Origin: Scytalidium lignicola
Taxonomy: Eukaryota > Ascomycota > Leotiomycetes
NCBI GenBank assembly: GCA_002812745.2
Contig: NCSJ02000277.1
Location: 1 to 57,446, forward strand
Length of the DNA stretch: 57,446 bases
Reading direction: 5' to 3'
Position 1 is the first letter of the stretch, and each line of letters opens with the position of its first letter. Of this stretch, positions 1 to 11,913 are shown one piece after another. The position numbers and the translations under genes were made by a program. A model generated the notes under the pieces. The model saw nothing but the letters and a program-made list of their open reading frames with translations. It was not told the origin of the DNA and did not search any database.

Positions 1-2125
1 ACGGGGTTGGAGGGTGGAGGGTGTGGCCTGCCAACTTTCGGCACGGCGTGCCCCAAGCAGCAAGACGCCTGGCACGCCAGGCTTGGGATTTCGTACTTGG
101 TAGTGCGTGCAGCCACAAGGGGGGTGTGGATCATCACCATGACAGGCTCCAGGGTCGTCGCGAGGGTACCGGTACTGTACAGTAACTTACTGTGTAAACG
201 AAAGTACGAGGTATTGTGACTGACGAAAGGGTACAGTACAAGTACTTTCCTACTAGGAAAAGAATTCGAATCACGGGATTTGCGGCAAACTGTTCTTCAA
301 GATACAGTAATAATCATTATGACTGTACCCTACTGCACTCGTACTTGTGAGCACACAGAAGCCACCTTACGGCTGGAGGCCCCAGCCCAAGTGTGCGCGT
401 CTAGAACAATGACAGCACGCAAAGCCAGCGACTCCTCCGTACATCATCGTACATTTTTTTTCATGAGGCAAAATTCATAAAACACCCTCATTAATCACCG
501 CCGTCTTAAGGCATTAGGATTGGCGCTGTGCGGTGCTGCACACAACACACCAGGAATGGCTTGATTCGGCTGGCTGGAGGGGGGTTACACAGGGCCAAGT
601 GCCCACATTCTCAGTCGCACGCCCGAAGCAAGAAAACCCACATCATTAGATTCATTACACGCACCCGCGGCACAGATGCCGCCAAAGAGGGGAGGGAATC
701 GCATTCGGCTGTTTCAACACGACAAATCGCCTTCTTTGGGATCACGTGGACCAGCATCGTGGCAAGCATACTACTGTACTGTACCTGCCTTTCGTACAGT
801 ACTTGATCGAATGTCTGAAGAAGGGCTGATGACGGTGGCGTTCCCAATCTGCGCGCGCTGTGCAGCAGACGTCCTCCCAGATTTGCGCAGACGCATTATT
901 TATTGAACATCGCCCCAGGGAAGCATGAGACGGAAGCAATTAATTCCTTTCGATACCTGCTAGCCAGCCAAGTACGAGTGGAACAATTTCTCCCCAAAGA
1001 AGTTGTCCCGCCAGTTTTGGCGACTGACGACTAACCGCTCGTCCAGCCTATCAGCCTATCAAGAGTCCGTCTCCTCCTCCTGCTAGGCCCTCTCCATGGC
1101 CGTGAGCTAACACCCAGTATGGATATCTCGTGGGCGATCGGTAAAAGCTGTCCACAAGTGTGTGGACCCTAGATGGGAAAACTTGTAAGCATTATCGACG
1201 GGAGGGGCTTACTTTCCTCGCTGATCATGGCCTCACAAACTCGATACCTTCGTATTTGGAGTACAGTACTGTACAGTACATCAAAGCATGTCTTGTTGAT
1301 AATGGTAAATAGAAGAGCTTTCATTCTTTCATTCAGATGGTCGACGGTCTACTGGCATGACTGAGAGCCCGACCACTTCAGAAGGTCACAGCCGCTGGTG
1401 ATCCATCGGATAAGACGGGTTGCTGATTCATTCTGGATAGCTCAAGTCGTCGGTACAGTAGTTGCTGTTACTCACTCTACTTGCATCAACCCGCGAACGG
1501 GGTACTCCGTCAAGCTCAGGGAGATAACTAATTCACTAGCGTCTTGGACATCGTCAATGGTCTCGGTCAATGGAGCTGACAGAACTTCGCATCTCCTACT
1601 TTTGCGTAATCAGATCCCTACGGCAGGACCGCAATCAGCGTATCCTGATGCCATCCATCGCTGGATTAGGTAGACTCCTTTTGCACTAGTCATCTATACC
1701 TCATCCTAGAGGCCATATCAATACCTGCTGAAAGTTACTGCATTTTGAAAATTGGTAAGAACACCGAGGTCTGTGACAAAGCCTTAATCCTTTTTTGTTC
1801 CAGCCAGCACAACCGTGGTGATTATGGCAACTCGTAAGGAGGCATCCTAGATCTGCACATCAGATCGCCTCGTATCACGCGCCAAGAGGGACGGAACAGA
1901 TTCTCGAGGTCTCTCTCTAGGATATTAACGTTAGATAGACTAACGCCCCTCCCTCTAACTAGAATTAGCTCTACTAGAAACAACCATTTATCCATATTGC
2001 ATGTAGACAGACAATCAGAGTAATATCTAGAAATGGCAGGTTGAGGAGTAACACGCCTACTTCTCCTTTGGGCATCCCGAGAGACAGAGTTTGTCAATGG
2101 AAGATAATATGACATCTTAAGTCTC
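1..2125. other. intergenic, no gene recognised
   Basis: No open frame here resembles a protein family I know, and none has convincing splice structure. The stretch holds several GTACTGTAC/GTACAGTAC clusters, near 169-185, 228-246, 769-803 and 1260-1279. From about 1670 to 2120 it becomes AT-rich with many TAG/CTA triplets, which could be decayed repeat sequence. I cannot name an element. Confidence 0.6.
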
Positions 2126-2545
2126 TTAGTCAACTGCAGTCTCGAGCAGCCTCTTTATACTTTCAATAGTGCTGGTCTCCTTGTCCCCTGCAGCAATTCT
2201 AGCAACAGCTATCGTCTTATCCCGAGATTTCAATCCTCGAATGACTTCTACATCTGATTTAGGGACCTGTAAAATCTTTTTAGACATGTCTTGATTAGTA
2301 AATCTATTACTGTTGTTTTACGTGTAAACTTTCCCTACATCACTAATGACTGCTTTCACAGCCTTGTTGGCCTCGCCCTCTTGTGCTCGAGCGGATACAC
2401 AAATCTCAATGACCTCGTCCGTGACCGAACTAATCCCTTCTCGTTGCTTGCTTGCACCTGGCTTAACGTGACACTGCAGGTAGACAGAACCGAGTGCCGA
2501 TTTGGTCGATGAGGCGACATAGCGAATTGCAGGAGCTGAAGACAT
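2126..2545 (-). CDS. DUF167 / YggU-like family protein
   Basis: Predicted 118-residue protein of the DUF167 (YggU, human C15orf40) family, whose biochemical role is unknown. Exons are 2545-2339 and 2275-2126, with a 63-nt intron (GTAGGG...AAAAG) between. The acceptor is chosen so that the family's [19 protein letters not shown] segment reads in frame. Exon 1 carries the family signatures [12 protein letters not shown] and the [12 protein letters not shown] helix. An acceptor further downstream (TTTTACAG) would also keep the frame but deletes three residues. The start ATG at 2545 lies 354 bp from the divergent HAD/SAK gene, so the two probably share a promoter. Length is normal for the family. 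Family assignment is firm; the exact intron boundary is less so. Confidence 0.8.
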
Positions 2546-2899
2546 TTTGACGGCTCCAGCTTGTCATGACACGCGGATAGATGCACTTGCAGTAGATGGA
2601 CGAATGCCCCCCGTGACATGAACTTAGGCCCAAGGATACGGTACGAGTTGTAGGCGCGTGAGGCCCTGTTCACTCGCGTCCGAGCACCCGTGGCCTTGCG
2701 CTAGCACGGCGTTGGCTGCCAAAACTTGAGCTTCGAGGCTGCGAAGACCACAAATTTGCTAGCACAACGTCACTTCCTTACCCTTCGAACACCAAACAAA
2801 ATTATACGAGAGAAAACCGCAGATATTTACTAATTAGTAGAGAAAGTGTATGGACTTTTGTGGACGCTGCGCAGTAACAGCGCAGCTTTGAGTGGCAAG
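2546..2899. promoter_or_regulatory. shared divergent promoter region (DUF167 / HAD-SAK)
   Basis: 354 bp between two divergent start codons. I see no clear TATA box or named factor site; an AT-rich stretch lies at about 2795-2840. An in-frame upstream ATG for the + gene occurs at 2846, so the true start there could be 18 codons earlier. Confidence 0.4.
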
Positions 2900-4777
2900 A
2901 TGGCAGGTGTTGCCCATGGTTTCGTGGACGGTTCAACATCGTCAGGCACGAAATTCACCTTGACGGCGCTGAATCGATGGTCTGTTGCCAACAAGCAGCT
3001 TCCAGGTAGAATCATCCTTCGCAAATTAGGAAGATCTAGACTTACAAAAATATGCAGCTGTTAATAATATAAAGGCAATCCATGTCTACGATTTTGACAA
3101 TACTTGTAGGTTCTTTCTTAAAGGCTGCAAATGAATTAACCCAAATTAACTCTGTCGCAAGTGTTCAACAGTCCTTTACCGAATCCAAAATTATGGAATG
3201 GACAAACGATAGGCTTCCTTCAAGGCCAAGATATCTTCGTGAACGGCGGATGGTGGCACGACTCCAGGATACTGGCAGCAACCGGGGAGGGAGCTGAAGT
3301 AGAAGAGCCCAAAGGTTGGAAAGGATGGTGGAATGAAAAGATCGTCCAACTTATTGAGCTTAGCATGCAACAAAAGGACGCTTTGACGGTTTTACTGACT
3401 GGAAGAGCGGAGGGCCCTTTCAGCAGCCTTATCAAGAAGATGGTTGCAAGCAGAGCACTAGACTTTGACATGATAGCGTTGAAACCAGCAGTCGGGCCAA
3501 ACAGTGAGCGCTTTTCGAGTACTATGGCATTCAAACAGGTATTTTTGGGATGCTTGATGGAGACGTACAAAGAAGCCGAAGAAATACGGGTATATGAGGA
3601 TAGGGTGAAGCACGTTAAGGGTTTCAGGGATTTTTTCACGGAGTATAACAGGAAGCAAAACGGTATTGGGGGAATACCAACACGTGGTCCGATTACTGCA
3701 GAGGTTGTACAAGTTGCTGATAGCGCAACTTTGCTGGATCCTATTGTGGAAGTCGCAGAGGTTCAGCGCCTAATCAACGATCACAATACACAGGTTAGCA
3801 AAGGAGGTCGAGGGCAACGCTTTCGGATCAAGAAAACGGTGTTCTACACTGGGTATCTAATTGGCAACGATGACACTCAGAAGCTTCTTACACTTGCACA
3901 GCTTCCCAAAAATATGCCAGATTCAGAGATGAAGTTCCTTGCGAACAATGTTCTGATAACACCACGGCCATGTCCAAAAAGTATTTTAGATAAAGTAGGT
4001 GGGATGGGTAGCAAAACTACGTGGGAAGTAACGGGAACAGCTATCTTCGAGAACAAGATCTGGGCGGCAAGCGTCAAACCGGTGCCTGAGACTAAAAAAT
4101 ACTACACGGAGAATCCTGTCCCGATAGTGGTTCTTGCACTTCGCAAAGGAGCTAAACCTATTGATGCAGGAAAGATCCAAAATTGGCAACCAGTTCCCGC
4201 AGAAAGGGCGTTTATTTTTGAAACCATTGTTGGTGAGAAGGTGCAATTACGCATAGAGGAAGAGGATCTCCAAGAAAATGAATACGAGAGCTTGTTCCCA
4301 AACAAATCTTACAAACGTAAGCATGCCCAGGAGGAAGTTTTACATATGCAGAGGCAACCAAGTGGCTCACACGGCCAAGGCCAACCGCAGAACGGAAGAG
4401 GAGGTTTCCAACAGAACTATCCCGGCAGAGGTGGCAGAGGAAACAATCGTGGTAACGGCAGCCAGCGTAACTACCGAGAGACTCGAAGCAGCACTAGGGG
4501 TGGAGGTAGAGCCCGTGGTCGTGGTGGTCACAACTATCGCTCTCTTGACGACGTGGCCGATAAATCAAACCGAAATATCACGATGGCGTACGATGTCGGC
4601 GTCAGCTATGAGGACTTTCCGCCATTGCAAAAGCAGAGTCTAACACCACAGCAGCTTGTGCAGCAGCAGTTTGAGAATTATCAAGCCTTCCAGCAGCAAC
4701 AGCAGCAGCAGACAACAGGGCAGAGCAATCAGAGAGGAAAGGAAAACCAAAGTAATGGAGAATTACAATATGTCTAA
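2900..4777 (+). CDS. HAD-fold Swiss-Army-Knife RNA-repair-like protein with RGG tail
   Basis: Predicted 589-residue protein of the fungal HAD_SAK family, a HAD-fold domain proposed by comparative genomics to act in RNA repair. Exons are 2900-3005, 3058-3105 and 3162-4777; the introns are 52 and 56 nt. The small middle exon holds the catalytic HAD motif DFDNTLF (D47 and D49), completed only after splicing. The LLTGR segment follows at the start of the large exon. The C-terminal third is low complexity: an RGG/RGRGG region (about residues 460-508), typical of RNA binding, then the DFPPL motif and a polyglutamine run near residue 561. The combination fits an RNA-associated phosphatase or nuclease, but catalysis is inferred from family. 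An in-frame ATG at 2846 would add 18 residues. Confidence 0.8.
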
Positions 4778-5153
4778 TGTTGTTCTATGATACAGCATTG
4801 CGAGCTCTGTAATATTAGGTCAGGGAAGGTATCTTCCTGTATGATATCCGGTAATGTTGGCTGGCGTTGAGGATGATTCGGTATGGACTTGGGGGTTTGC
4901 TTTTGACCCCACCCATTGTTATGGCTATAAGTACGCTATGAGTAATGGAAGGTCTGATATGACTGTTCCATATGGCATTTTAAAGCTAAGTATTAGCATG
5001 ATAGTAGTGTCATCTATCAAGAGACATCGTTCTTCACATTAAGAAATCCTGTAAAGGCTGCTCCCATGCTCCTAAAGATCCTTTTTAACAACTTTTCATA
5101 AATTTCCCAGAACGCCAATAAAATCATAAAACCACTAAACGGCATCGCCATAG
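4778..5153. other. tail-to-tail intergenic spacer
   Basis: 376 bp between the convergent ends of the HAD/SAK gene and TMA16. It presumably holds both 3' UTRs and poly(A) signals. No other feature seen. Confidence 0.5.
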
Positions 5154-5875
5154 CTATGATTGACCCTTCGGTGGGAAACTACTGCACGGCTGAATGACCC
5201 CTTGTTTAGATATCCGAACCCATTTCAAGGTTGTTAAATATGACCAGGCTCCCTCCCATCTGTCTAGGAAAGTAACGTTGTCTGTGTCCGTAAGATTAGG
5301 TAAATCTATGTGAATATTGTCAGTCAAGCTCTCCAAACGTCACACCATCAAGACCTACAAAATCCATTCTCATATTCCTTCTCGATAGCTCCGATTTTCA
5401 TCCTTAGTAAATCCTCTCTTGTGCTCGCTGGTCTTCCCGCTCGTCGCGCCTTTTTCAAAGTATTGAATTCCTCGTCATTTTTGTGAACAAAACTGGATAT
5501 TGAGTATTAGAACATGTCTAGGAACTGAAACTGCCTCGAATCTGCATTTTTACCTCTCAATGAGGGGCTGGATGACATCAAGCCCTAACGGCTGGCTATT
5601 ATTCTTCCGGATTGCTTCTTGGAAATATCTTGCTCTTTCGACTACCAGCAATGTTAGCTAATGGAGTTTGCAAAACCGGGAACGAAAGGAGACNTTTGCA
5701 TACTGAATGGTTGATCAATCTTTCGTCTTGCTGCGCCAACTCGCTGAAGTTTATTATCTCTCATCTGCGCTCTTCTTAAGCGCTGCGAATCCCTCGAATT
5801 TTCGTGTAAGGTAGTGATATCACCCTTCTTCTTCGAAATCTTCTTACGGGCCTTCTCTACACTTGTCGTCGGCAT
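5154..5875 (-). CDS. TMA16: TMA16 ribosome biogenesis protein
   Basis: Predicted 184-residue Tma16, a factor associated with pre-60S ribosomes and translation machinery. Exons are 5875-5695, 5641-5554, 5492-5359 and 5305-5154. The N-terminus (KKISKKKGDITTLHENSRDSQRLRRAQ, positions 8 onward) is the basic family signature. The second exon gives ERARYFQEAIRKN, the third the KARRAGRPAST segment, and the fourth LPNLTDTDNVTFLDRWEG and ends SFPPKGQS. All four exons join in frame only if the N at 5694, next to the first donor, is treated as a spurious base. A competing downstream ATG at 5336 is inside intron 3 and is not a start. It is divergent from EXO1 across a 444-bp promoter. Assignment is confident; the first donor is uncertain because of the N. 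Confidence 0.85.
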
Positions 5876-6319
5876 GATGAATCTTTAAGGATTTACTGCC
5901 GTCAGGTTGTGTGGATGTGTCTGGTATGTACGTTAATTAATCTCAACACTCGTTTTTTTTCTCCCTCGCAATCCTTTATCGCCAAACTTATCTCCCCGCT
6001 TGACGTAGGGCCTGGTCCGCGCACCTACCACAAGGCGAAAGCTTGGGTTTGGTTGCCCGGTTTACCGACGCGTCCCTAGAGAAAGGCGCGTCGAGCGACA
6101 ACGAATAACTGTAATAGTAGTTACGTCGATGCTATAGCAGCCCACCTATGTTGAAGCCCGTGAAGGTCCTAATAGTATAAGTTAATTGTGTGGAGCTGGA
6201 CTCAATTTTGCCCTTTTGCACCTTTTTCACAAATTTGTCTAGCTGCCTCCTCTGCCTAACCTCTACATGTTTTGCTGTTGACTTGCTTGGTGCCGCGGAG
6301 GCACCTTTAACCACCAGAC
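5876..6319. promoter_or_regulatory. divergent promoter region TMA16 / EXO1
   Basis: 444 bp between two start codons. It contains an ACGCGT (MluI cell-cycle box) at 6068-6073 and a GGCGCGTCG stretch just after it. A short minus-strand open frame at 6132-6314 lies wholly in this leader and is not supported as a gene. Confidence 0.45.
6068..6073. promoter_or_regulatory. MCB-like ACGCGT box upstream of EXO1
   Basis: Exact palindromic ACGCGT 247 bp before the EXO1 start. In yeasts this is the site of the MBF G1/S transcription factor. A hexamer like this occurs by chance about 14 times in a window of this size, so its function is a suggestion only. Confidence 0.3.
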
Positions 6320-8761
6320 ATGGGAATTAATGGTCTGTCACTAGGTCCCCAGTGAGAAGCCTCCGCTGATATCAATACAGGATTACTCCCTCTGTTGAAA
6401 TCTATCCAGAAGCCATGTGATCTTAAGAAGTTTGAGGGCAAAACCCTCGGGGTAGATGCGTATGGCTGGCTTCATCGCGGAACTGTATCTTGTGCTATGG
6501 AACTTGCATTGGAGAAGCCAACTAGGAGGTATACAAGAATTGTCTCTGTTTCCTAATAAAAAATACTGACAGGGAAAAGATATGTCGATTTTGCAATGCA
6601 CCGAGTCCGTATGTTGAAGCACTTCGGAGTTAACCCGTATATTGTTTTCGATGGAGACTACCTCCCCAGCAAGGCAGCAACTGAGAAAGACAGGGCCAAA
6701 CGCCGTGAGGAGAGTCGAAAGGCTGGGTTGGAACTCTTGAAAGCCGGAAAGACATCATCAGCGTATCAGGAATTTCAGAAGGCAGTCGACGTTACCCCCG
6801 AGATGGCTCGCTTGCTCATTGAGGAATTGAAGAAGACTGGCGTGGAGTACGTAGTGGCTCCTTACGAAGCAGACCCGCAAATGGTATATTTAGAAAGAAT
6901 TGGGCTTATAGATGGAATCCTGTCCGAGGATTCTGACCTGCTGGTATTCGGTGCGAAGTGTCTCCTGACCAAATTGGACCAATACGGCAACTGCATAGAG
7001 ATAAACAGGGCGGATTTCTGTGCATGCAGGGAGATTTGTTTAACTGGTTGGACTGACAAGGAGTTTCGTCGAATGGCAATCTTGAGCGGCTGCGATTATC
7101 TTTCCAGTATAAATAATATGGGGTTGAAGACTGCCTATCGAATGGTAAGGAAGCACAAGACTATCGAGAAGATCCTACGCATGTTGCAGTTTGATAGCAA
7201 GTGGCATGTACCAAAAGGCTACCTTGAGTCATTTTACCAAGCCGAGCTTACATTTCTTCACCAACGAGTCTTCTGCCCAAAAACAGGCGGCCTCGTCTTG
7301 CACACAGAACCTGAACAACCTATAGACGATGAGAAAATGTCATACATCGGAGCCTTTGTCGAGCCAGAAATAGCCAAAGGGGTTGCAAGAGGAGATCTCA
7401 ACCCTATGACCAAGGAACGGATTGTCATAGAGAAACCGTTCAAAGCGGTTGAAACGCCAGCATCACGGCGTTCCTCATTACCAAATATGCAAAAGCCATC
7501 AGCCTCTGTAGACATCAGTAAACGCAAATCAATTGATACATTCTTCAAGCCGAAACGAATCCCTCTTGCGGAGCTTGATCCAAATTGTTTTACTTCATCT
7601 CCAAGCCAGCAACAAGCTCTTCGAAGGAATCCTGAATCTTGGACTGCAGATCCGGTGCCTCGTCCATATCTCCGCCAATCTGCCTCAGAAGCGGAGCAAC
7701 AACCTCCTCATTCTGCATCTCCCGGAGTACGACCTGCTGGTAGATCTGCCAGGGTAGCATCAACATCAATTTCAGAGCCACGCCCCCAGAAAAGAGCTCG
7801 ATTATGTGCTGAGGACGATGAATCTGAGTCAATTTCTGGCCAAAGGCTCGAGCTAAACCAAAGCCGCTTCTTCGCTTCGACAATTCCTGACCAGAGTCCA
7901 ACGGTGGATAGAAAGAATAGGCGCAAGAGCTCCAAGCAGGATGAGATACAGATCTTCTCAGATGATTCAATCGAGGAAGCACTTTTGAGTCTTCAAGATA
8001 ATGATTTTACGGAAGATAGTCAAAATTCAAATACGAAGCCCACAGTTTTTAAAGACAAGCTTAGGATAGATAAGACAGATCCAACCCTTCCTCCAGCGGC
8101 TTCTCCGGCGCCCATGATTAACTCTACTTCGTCTCAATGTTCAACTCCAGGTCTCACTCCTTCTACTTCAAGCGCAAGTTTAGCTGAGGAAGCTGTGACA
8201 CCTCCTTCATGTCTGGTGATGCCAACCACATTACCAGATTTACAGGGAGATCTGGTGTCAAGTTCAGAAGATTCCTTTGTTACCAAGTTTAAATTCAACG
8301 GTCAAGGATTAGTCACACCATCAACGATTTCATCTAAGTCAAGAATACCACTTCCAGTAAAATCGAGTATCATGGCATCAAACTCCTCCAACTTCCCAAA
8401 ACCCGGCATATCACCTCTTCAACGACTAGGAGCCGCTTCCCTAAACCGCTCAAAGCCCCCGTCAACACCACCATTCACCCCATTTCCAACTGGCGCACGT
8501 AAATCTCGGTCTTCGTTGCTTGGGAAAGGCTCTATTCCGTTTCCAGACGTGGTTGGCAAGACGAAGATGGCAATCGAACCAGCTATGGTTCCTTTACCAC
8601 CACCTGATGAGACAGAGAATTTATCTTCAGCTGCGACAGAAGGCAGTGAGGATCTCATAATTCCTGATAGCGAAGAAGACGAGGCTTTGTCTCCTCGTGC
8701 ATATATTAAGGACAGATCCAAGCACACCTTGAATCTAGGCAAATTTTTGTATGCTGGGTAG
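6320..8761 (+). CDS. EXO1: Exonuclease 1 (EXO1), 5'-3' DNA repair nuclease
   Basis: Predicted 780-residue Exo1, the XPG/FEN-family 5'-3' exonuclease and flap endonuclease of mismatch repair, double-strand-break end resection and telomere processing. Exons are 6320-6332 (only 13 nt), 6381-6528 and 6580-8761. The first exon supplies MGIN, and splicing gives MGINGLLPLLKSIQKP. The metal-binding acidic residues fall at the same numbers as in human EXO1: D30, D78, E150, D152, D171, D173 and D225 (GCDYL). The C-terminal half is disordered and Ser/Pro-rich. It holds SIDTFFKPKR near residue 370, which resembles a PCNA-binding box without the leading Gln, and an acidic IIPDSEEDEA motif near the end. 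The acceptor of intron 2 is AAAAG at 6575-6579; the nearer CAG breaks the frame. Confident. Confidence 0.95.
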
Positions 8762-9408
8762 ACATGATCAGTTTATTTCTTATATCGACCGGATTACACT
8801 TTGGTTCTTAACCTTGGACTATAGTCGACAGGCTTGTAGAAGTGTTTTTATTCATATAGACTATAAGGAGTGTGGCGTTAACGGCAGCAAGGAAAGGGAA
8901 AGGAGATCCAGGAAATTCTTTGGTTAGGATTACTTCAGTTAGATTCCTACAATAATCATACTTATATGCAACGTCTGTTATGTCTTGATACGGTACTTCA
9001 CAAGTCCATTCAATCCGGATTCATGAGCAAGTCTAGCATTGACACATTGTATATCGTACGTAGCTTATAACCTACACAAAGAGCTCTGTCATTCATTCAT
9101 CCATCCGCCATGCCCGACCAGCCCCAGACCCTTAAAGAAAAACTTGCAAGAGACCTGTTCCTGTAAGCGCTGCATCGCAATCCGGGAACGCCTTGAAAGT
9201 GTATGAGAAAGAGAAAAAAAGATAATGCACCATCTGTTCATTCAAAAAGCCATTCCGCTAGGTCTCGCCTTGTCGGGTGTAGAGGAATGTGAGAGAGACA
9301 AATAAGGAGAGAAGCCAGGGCTTAGAACGCCAAACGATGCATATTGGGGTTCAGTGATGTGAGAGATATGGATATATAGGGGGATACACCAAGTGGATTT
9401 CGGGCCAT
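8762..9408. other. tail-to-tail intergenic spacer
   Basis: 647 bp between the convergent 3' ends of EXO1 and the RBR ligase. Probably both 3' UTRs; no gene or repeat recognised. Confidence 0.5.
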
Positions 9409-11138
9409 CTAGCTTGATGGTCCTAAGATGAGGCGGCCGCCTTCTCGAGTGGAGTTTGTCGAGATATCGGTGTTGAATTCCCAGGCTCCTGATCAAGTCC
9501 GTTAGCAAACACAACGATTTCAAGAGTTATATCATATCCACTCACCATTTGCAAGATTATCAGCGGTATCCGCAAGTAAAATAATACGACGCTTGTTACA
9601 GTAGGACGTCTTGTCCATGATCTCAACCTTTAGCTTGGGATCAGCTAGTTCAGCAACGGGCTTCTCGAACATTTCGGAGAGCGCTTCTACGGCCATTTCA
9701 AGATCCTTTTGGTTGTCTTCAAACATAACTGTCAAGTTATTGCGAGCAAGGTAGAAGGCAAAGGCATAGGTCCATTTCAAGGTTTGACGACAAGTCTGAA
9801 GCGCCTGGGAGGCTGAATTAAGGTATTGCACTTCAATCCAAGACATGCCGGAAGCGGACTGTAACTGTATCATCTTCTTCTCCGTCTTATTGTAGATGTC
9901 CTTGTCAAGCTTGGCTGACTGCTCATGGTTTGCATATCGGTTGTAGTAGTGTAGATATCGTTCTAAGGACACACGGGACCTCGCTTGAGCATCGCGAGCT
10001 TCAGAACCGCTCTTCTCTTCATATCTATTGCAGTTGTACCAACTCGTTCCATGCTCTGACCACAGACCCATACACATCCAGCAGAATTCATGCTTGCATT
10101 TGCGGCAGGTCATATGGTTGCAGCCTCCATTCTTTTCGATCGTGGAATTGCACTTCGGGCACTCTTTTGTATTCGCGGAAATCCAGTTGGCCGTTTCCGA
10201 GTCGTCTGCACATTTCTTCAACCATCTTTTGACTAATTCGCATGGTGCTGGTTGATGGTCTGCCAAAATACAACCGAAGCAGAAGCGATACTTGCAGTCA
10301 CACGCCACTGTTGGTACTACCCGGTCAAGATCCTTCTTCTTGATATTGCATTCAACGACATTCGGACAATCCGGAGCCGGGCACCATTTCAAATACTCTT
10401 TGTCTTCGACGTATGTCCGGGTGAGCAGTTCATGATACCGCGCCCGAACATCTTCAGGGACAAGTAAATCTAAGGATTTAGCGTCCATTACCCGTTTGCA
10501 CCCATCTTGCGGACACTGTATGCGAGCCGCCTCTCCTTCTTCTTTAATCTTTTGTGCTAAGTAATGCCTGTAACAATCCACACAGTATCGATGGCCACAT
10601 TTCATAGCAAATGTCATAAGTCCTTCATCATCTTCACAGCAAATATCGCACATAAAACCGGGGACGACCTGGAGTTTTGGTGGGCTGCTTGAATTCGACC
10701 CTAGACCAGCAGTTTCCAGCACTTTCTTGGGTCGATCCATGTAGTCCTCTATCAAACGTTCTTTATTCCATCTNAAAATGTCGTAATAGGATGGCAGCAT
10801 CTTCTTTCCGCATGTCGAGTATCATGTTAACCTCGTCGATTAATTCGTCTTGTTGGTTCTGAATATCTTCCGGGTGATACACTTTAAAATTTATGTCGTG
10901 GGACCTCTTTCTCTCCCGCACTGCGTCCTTCTGCGAGAAGCCTAGGTCGGGTTCTGGCTCTTCGAACCCGAAGTCTAGAAAATCGGCATATGTCAGTAAT
11001 GGCCCTGGAGTGGCAAGGAGAGTTTTGAAAGAGGAAATACAAACCATCTGCAGACCCTTCATCATTATCACTCTCATCTATCAAGTTATCTTCCTCACTG
11101 GACATTCCAGACATAAAATCATCCTCGTCTGAATCCAT
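9409..11138 (-). CDS. Ariadne-type RBR E3 ubiquitin ligase
   Basis: Predicted 533-residue RING-between-RING ligase of the Ariadne (HHARI/Ari1) class, which takes ubiquitin from an E2 onto a catalytic cysteine and then onto substrate. Exons are 11138-11045, 10974-9546 and 9488-9409. In order: an acidic N-terminus, a UBA-like segment, RING1 (about 139-190, CDIC...CGHRYC), IBR (about 229-285) and RING2 (about 303-332). RING2 has the catalytic Cys in NGGCNHMTC (C316). An Ariadne helical domain follows, with WYNCNRYEE and MSWIEVQYLN. The N at 10774 splits the frame; dropping it gives LLRHFRWNKERLIEDYMD, exactly as in the family. The frame is open upstream of the chosen ATG to 11366, but MDSDEDDF matches the expected acidic start. 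Confident. Confidence 0.92.
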
Positions 11139-11913
11139 ATCTGGTGTCGTGATGGTCGTGAGTGGGGTGGGGGGATCAGTGCCCTTGGCAGCTGCTGAGG
11201 CGATTTGTTTCTCTGAGCGTTTGCTCTTGTTTTCGACCGTTTCTATCGCCTCAGCCGCCTTCCTCTTCCTTAGTAGAGAAGAAATGGTGCCGGAAGTGAA
11301 GTGGTGCTCGAACTCGCCGTGGACGGACGAAGTCCAGGCACACAAGGCTACTCGGTTTGTAAACAAAATGACTCAAGTTGTAAAAAGAAAGTGGCAGCAG
11401 AAAGCAGAACCTTGCAAGCAAACCAGGATCGCAAGGCAGAAAGATAACGAGTCGAATGTGTTGGTGTCGAGGATCAAAGAGGCAAACCTAGAGGTGGTAG
11501 AATCAAGGAGTCATGTAGTCAGCTTCGCATCGAAGATACGGCATGACTATCGGGACAGCCGAGAATTCCCCGAAAACGTGACGTTTCTTAGGATTAGGCG
11601 TCATCGTGTCAGCGAAATGCGAAGTTTTGATGCGCCTTTGTTTGATCAACAACCTCGCATAGAGGCGTCCATAACATATTCTGAAATTAAAAAATCCTGC
11701 TCCACAGAACGAGAGGGAAATATATCTTGTCAAGAGTTCCTAGCATATTTGCACGTTCACTTGGGGTCGCTGAATTTGCCGCTAAAACTGATAACTTGGC
11801 CAATTTATAATACAAAGCATTGTGTAATTATGCCTAGATGTTCATGATTTAAACACATTAATCCCTTGATCATTGCATTCCTCCCTATTCAAAATGCTCG
11901 TCTCTTCTACAAC
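11139..11913. promoter_or_regulatory. upstream region of the RBR ligase gene
   Basis: 775 bp between the RBR start and the 3' end of the peroxiredoxin gene, both on the minus strand. It should hold the RBR promoter and 5' UTR and the peroxiredoxin 3' UTR. A plus-strand open frame of 232 codons (11149-11847) runs through it but has no recognisable domain. Confidence 0.4.

Noticed and set aside
1822..2133. 103-codon minus-strand frame downstream of the DUF167 gene
   Set aside because: AT/TAG-rich context and no recognised family. Could be decayed repeat, but nothing supports a gene.
6132..6314. 60-codon minus-strand frame with a basic N-terminus
   Set aside because: Its start would be 5 bp from the divergent EXO1 start and lies in the EXO1 leader. 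No homology recognised.
11149..11847. 232-codon plus-strand open frame
   Set aside because: Lies in the promoter of the RBR gene and the 3' flank of the peroxiredoxin gene, opposite to both. Composition is irregular, with no domain and no splice signals.
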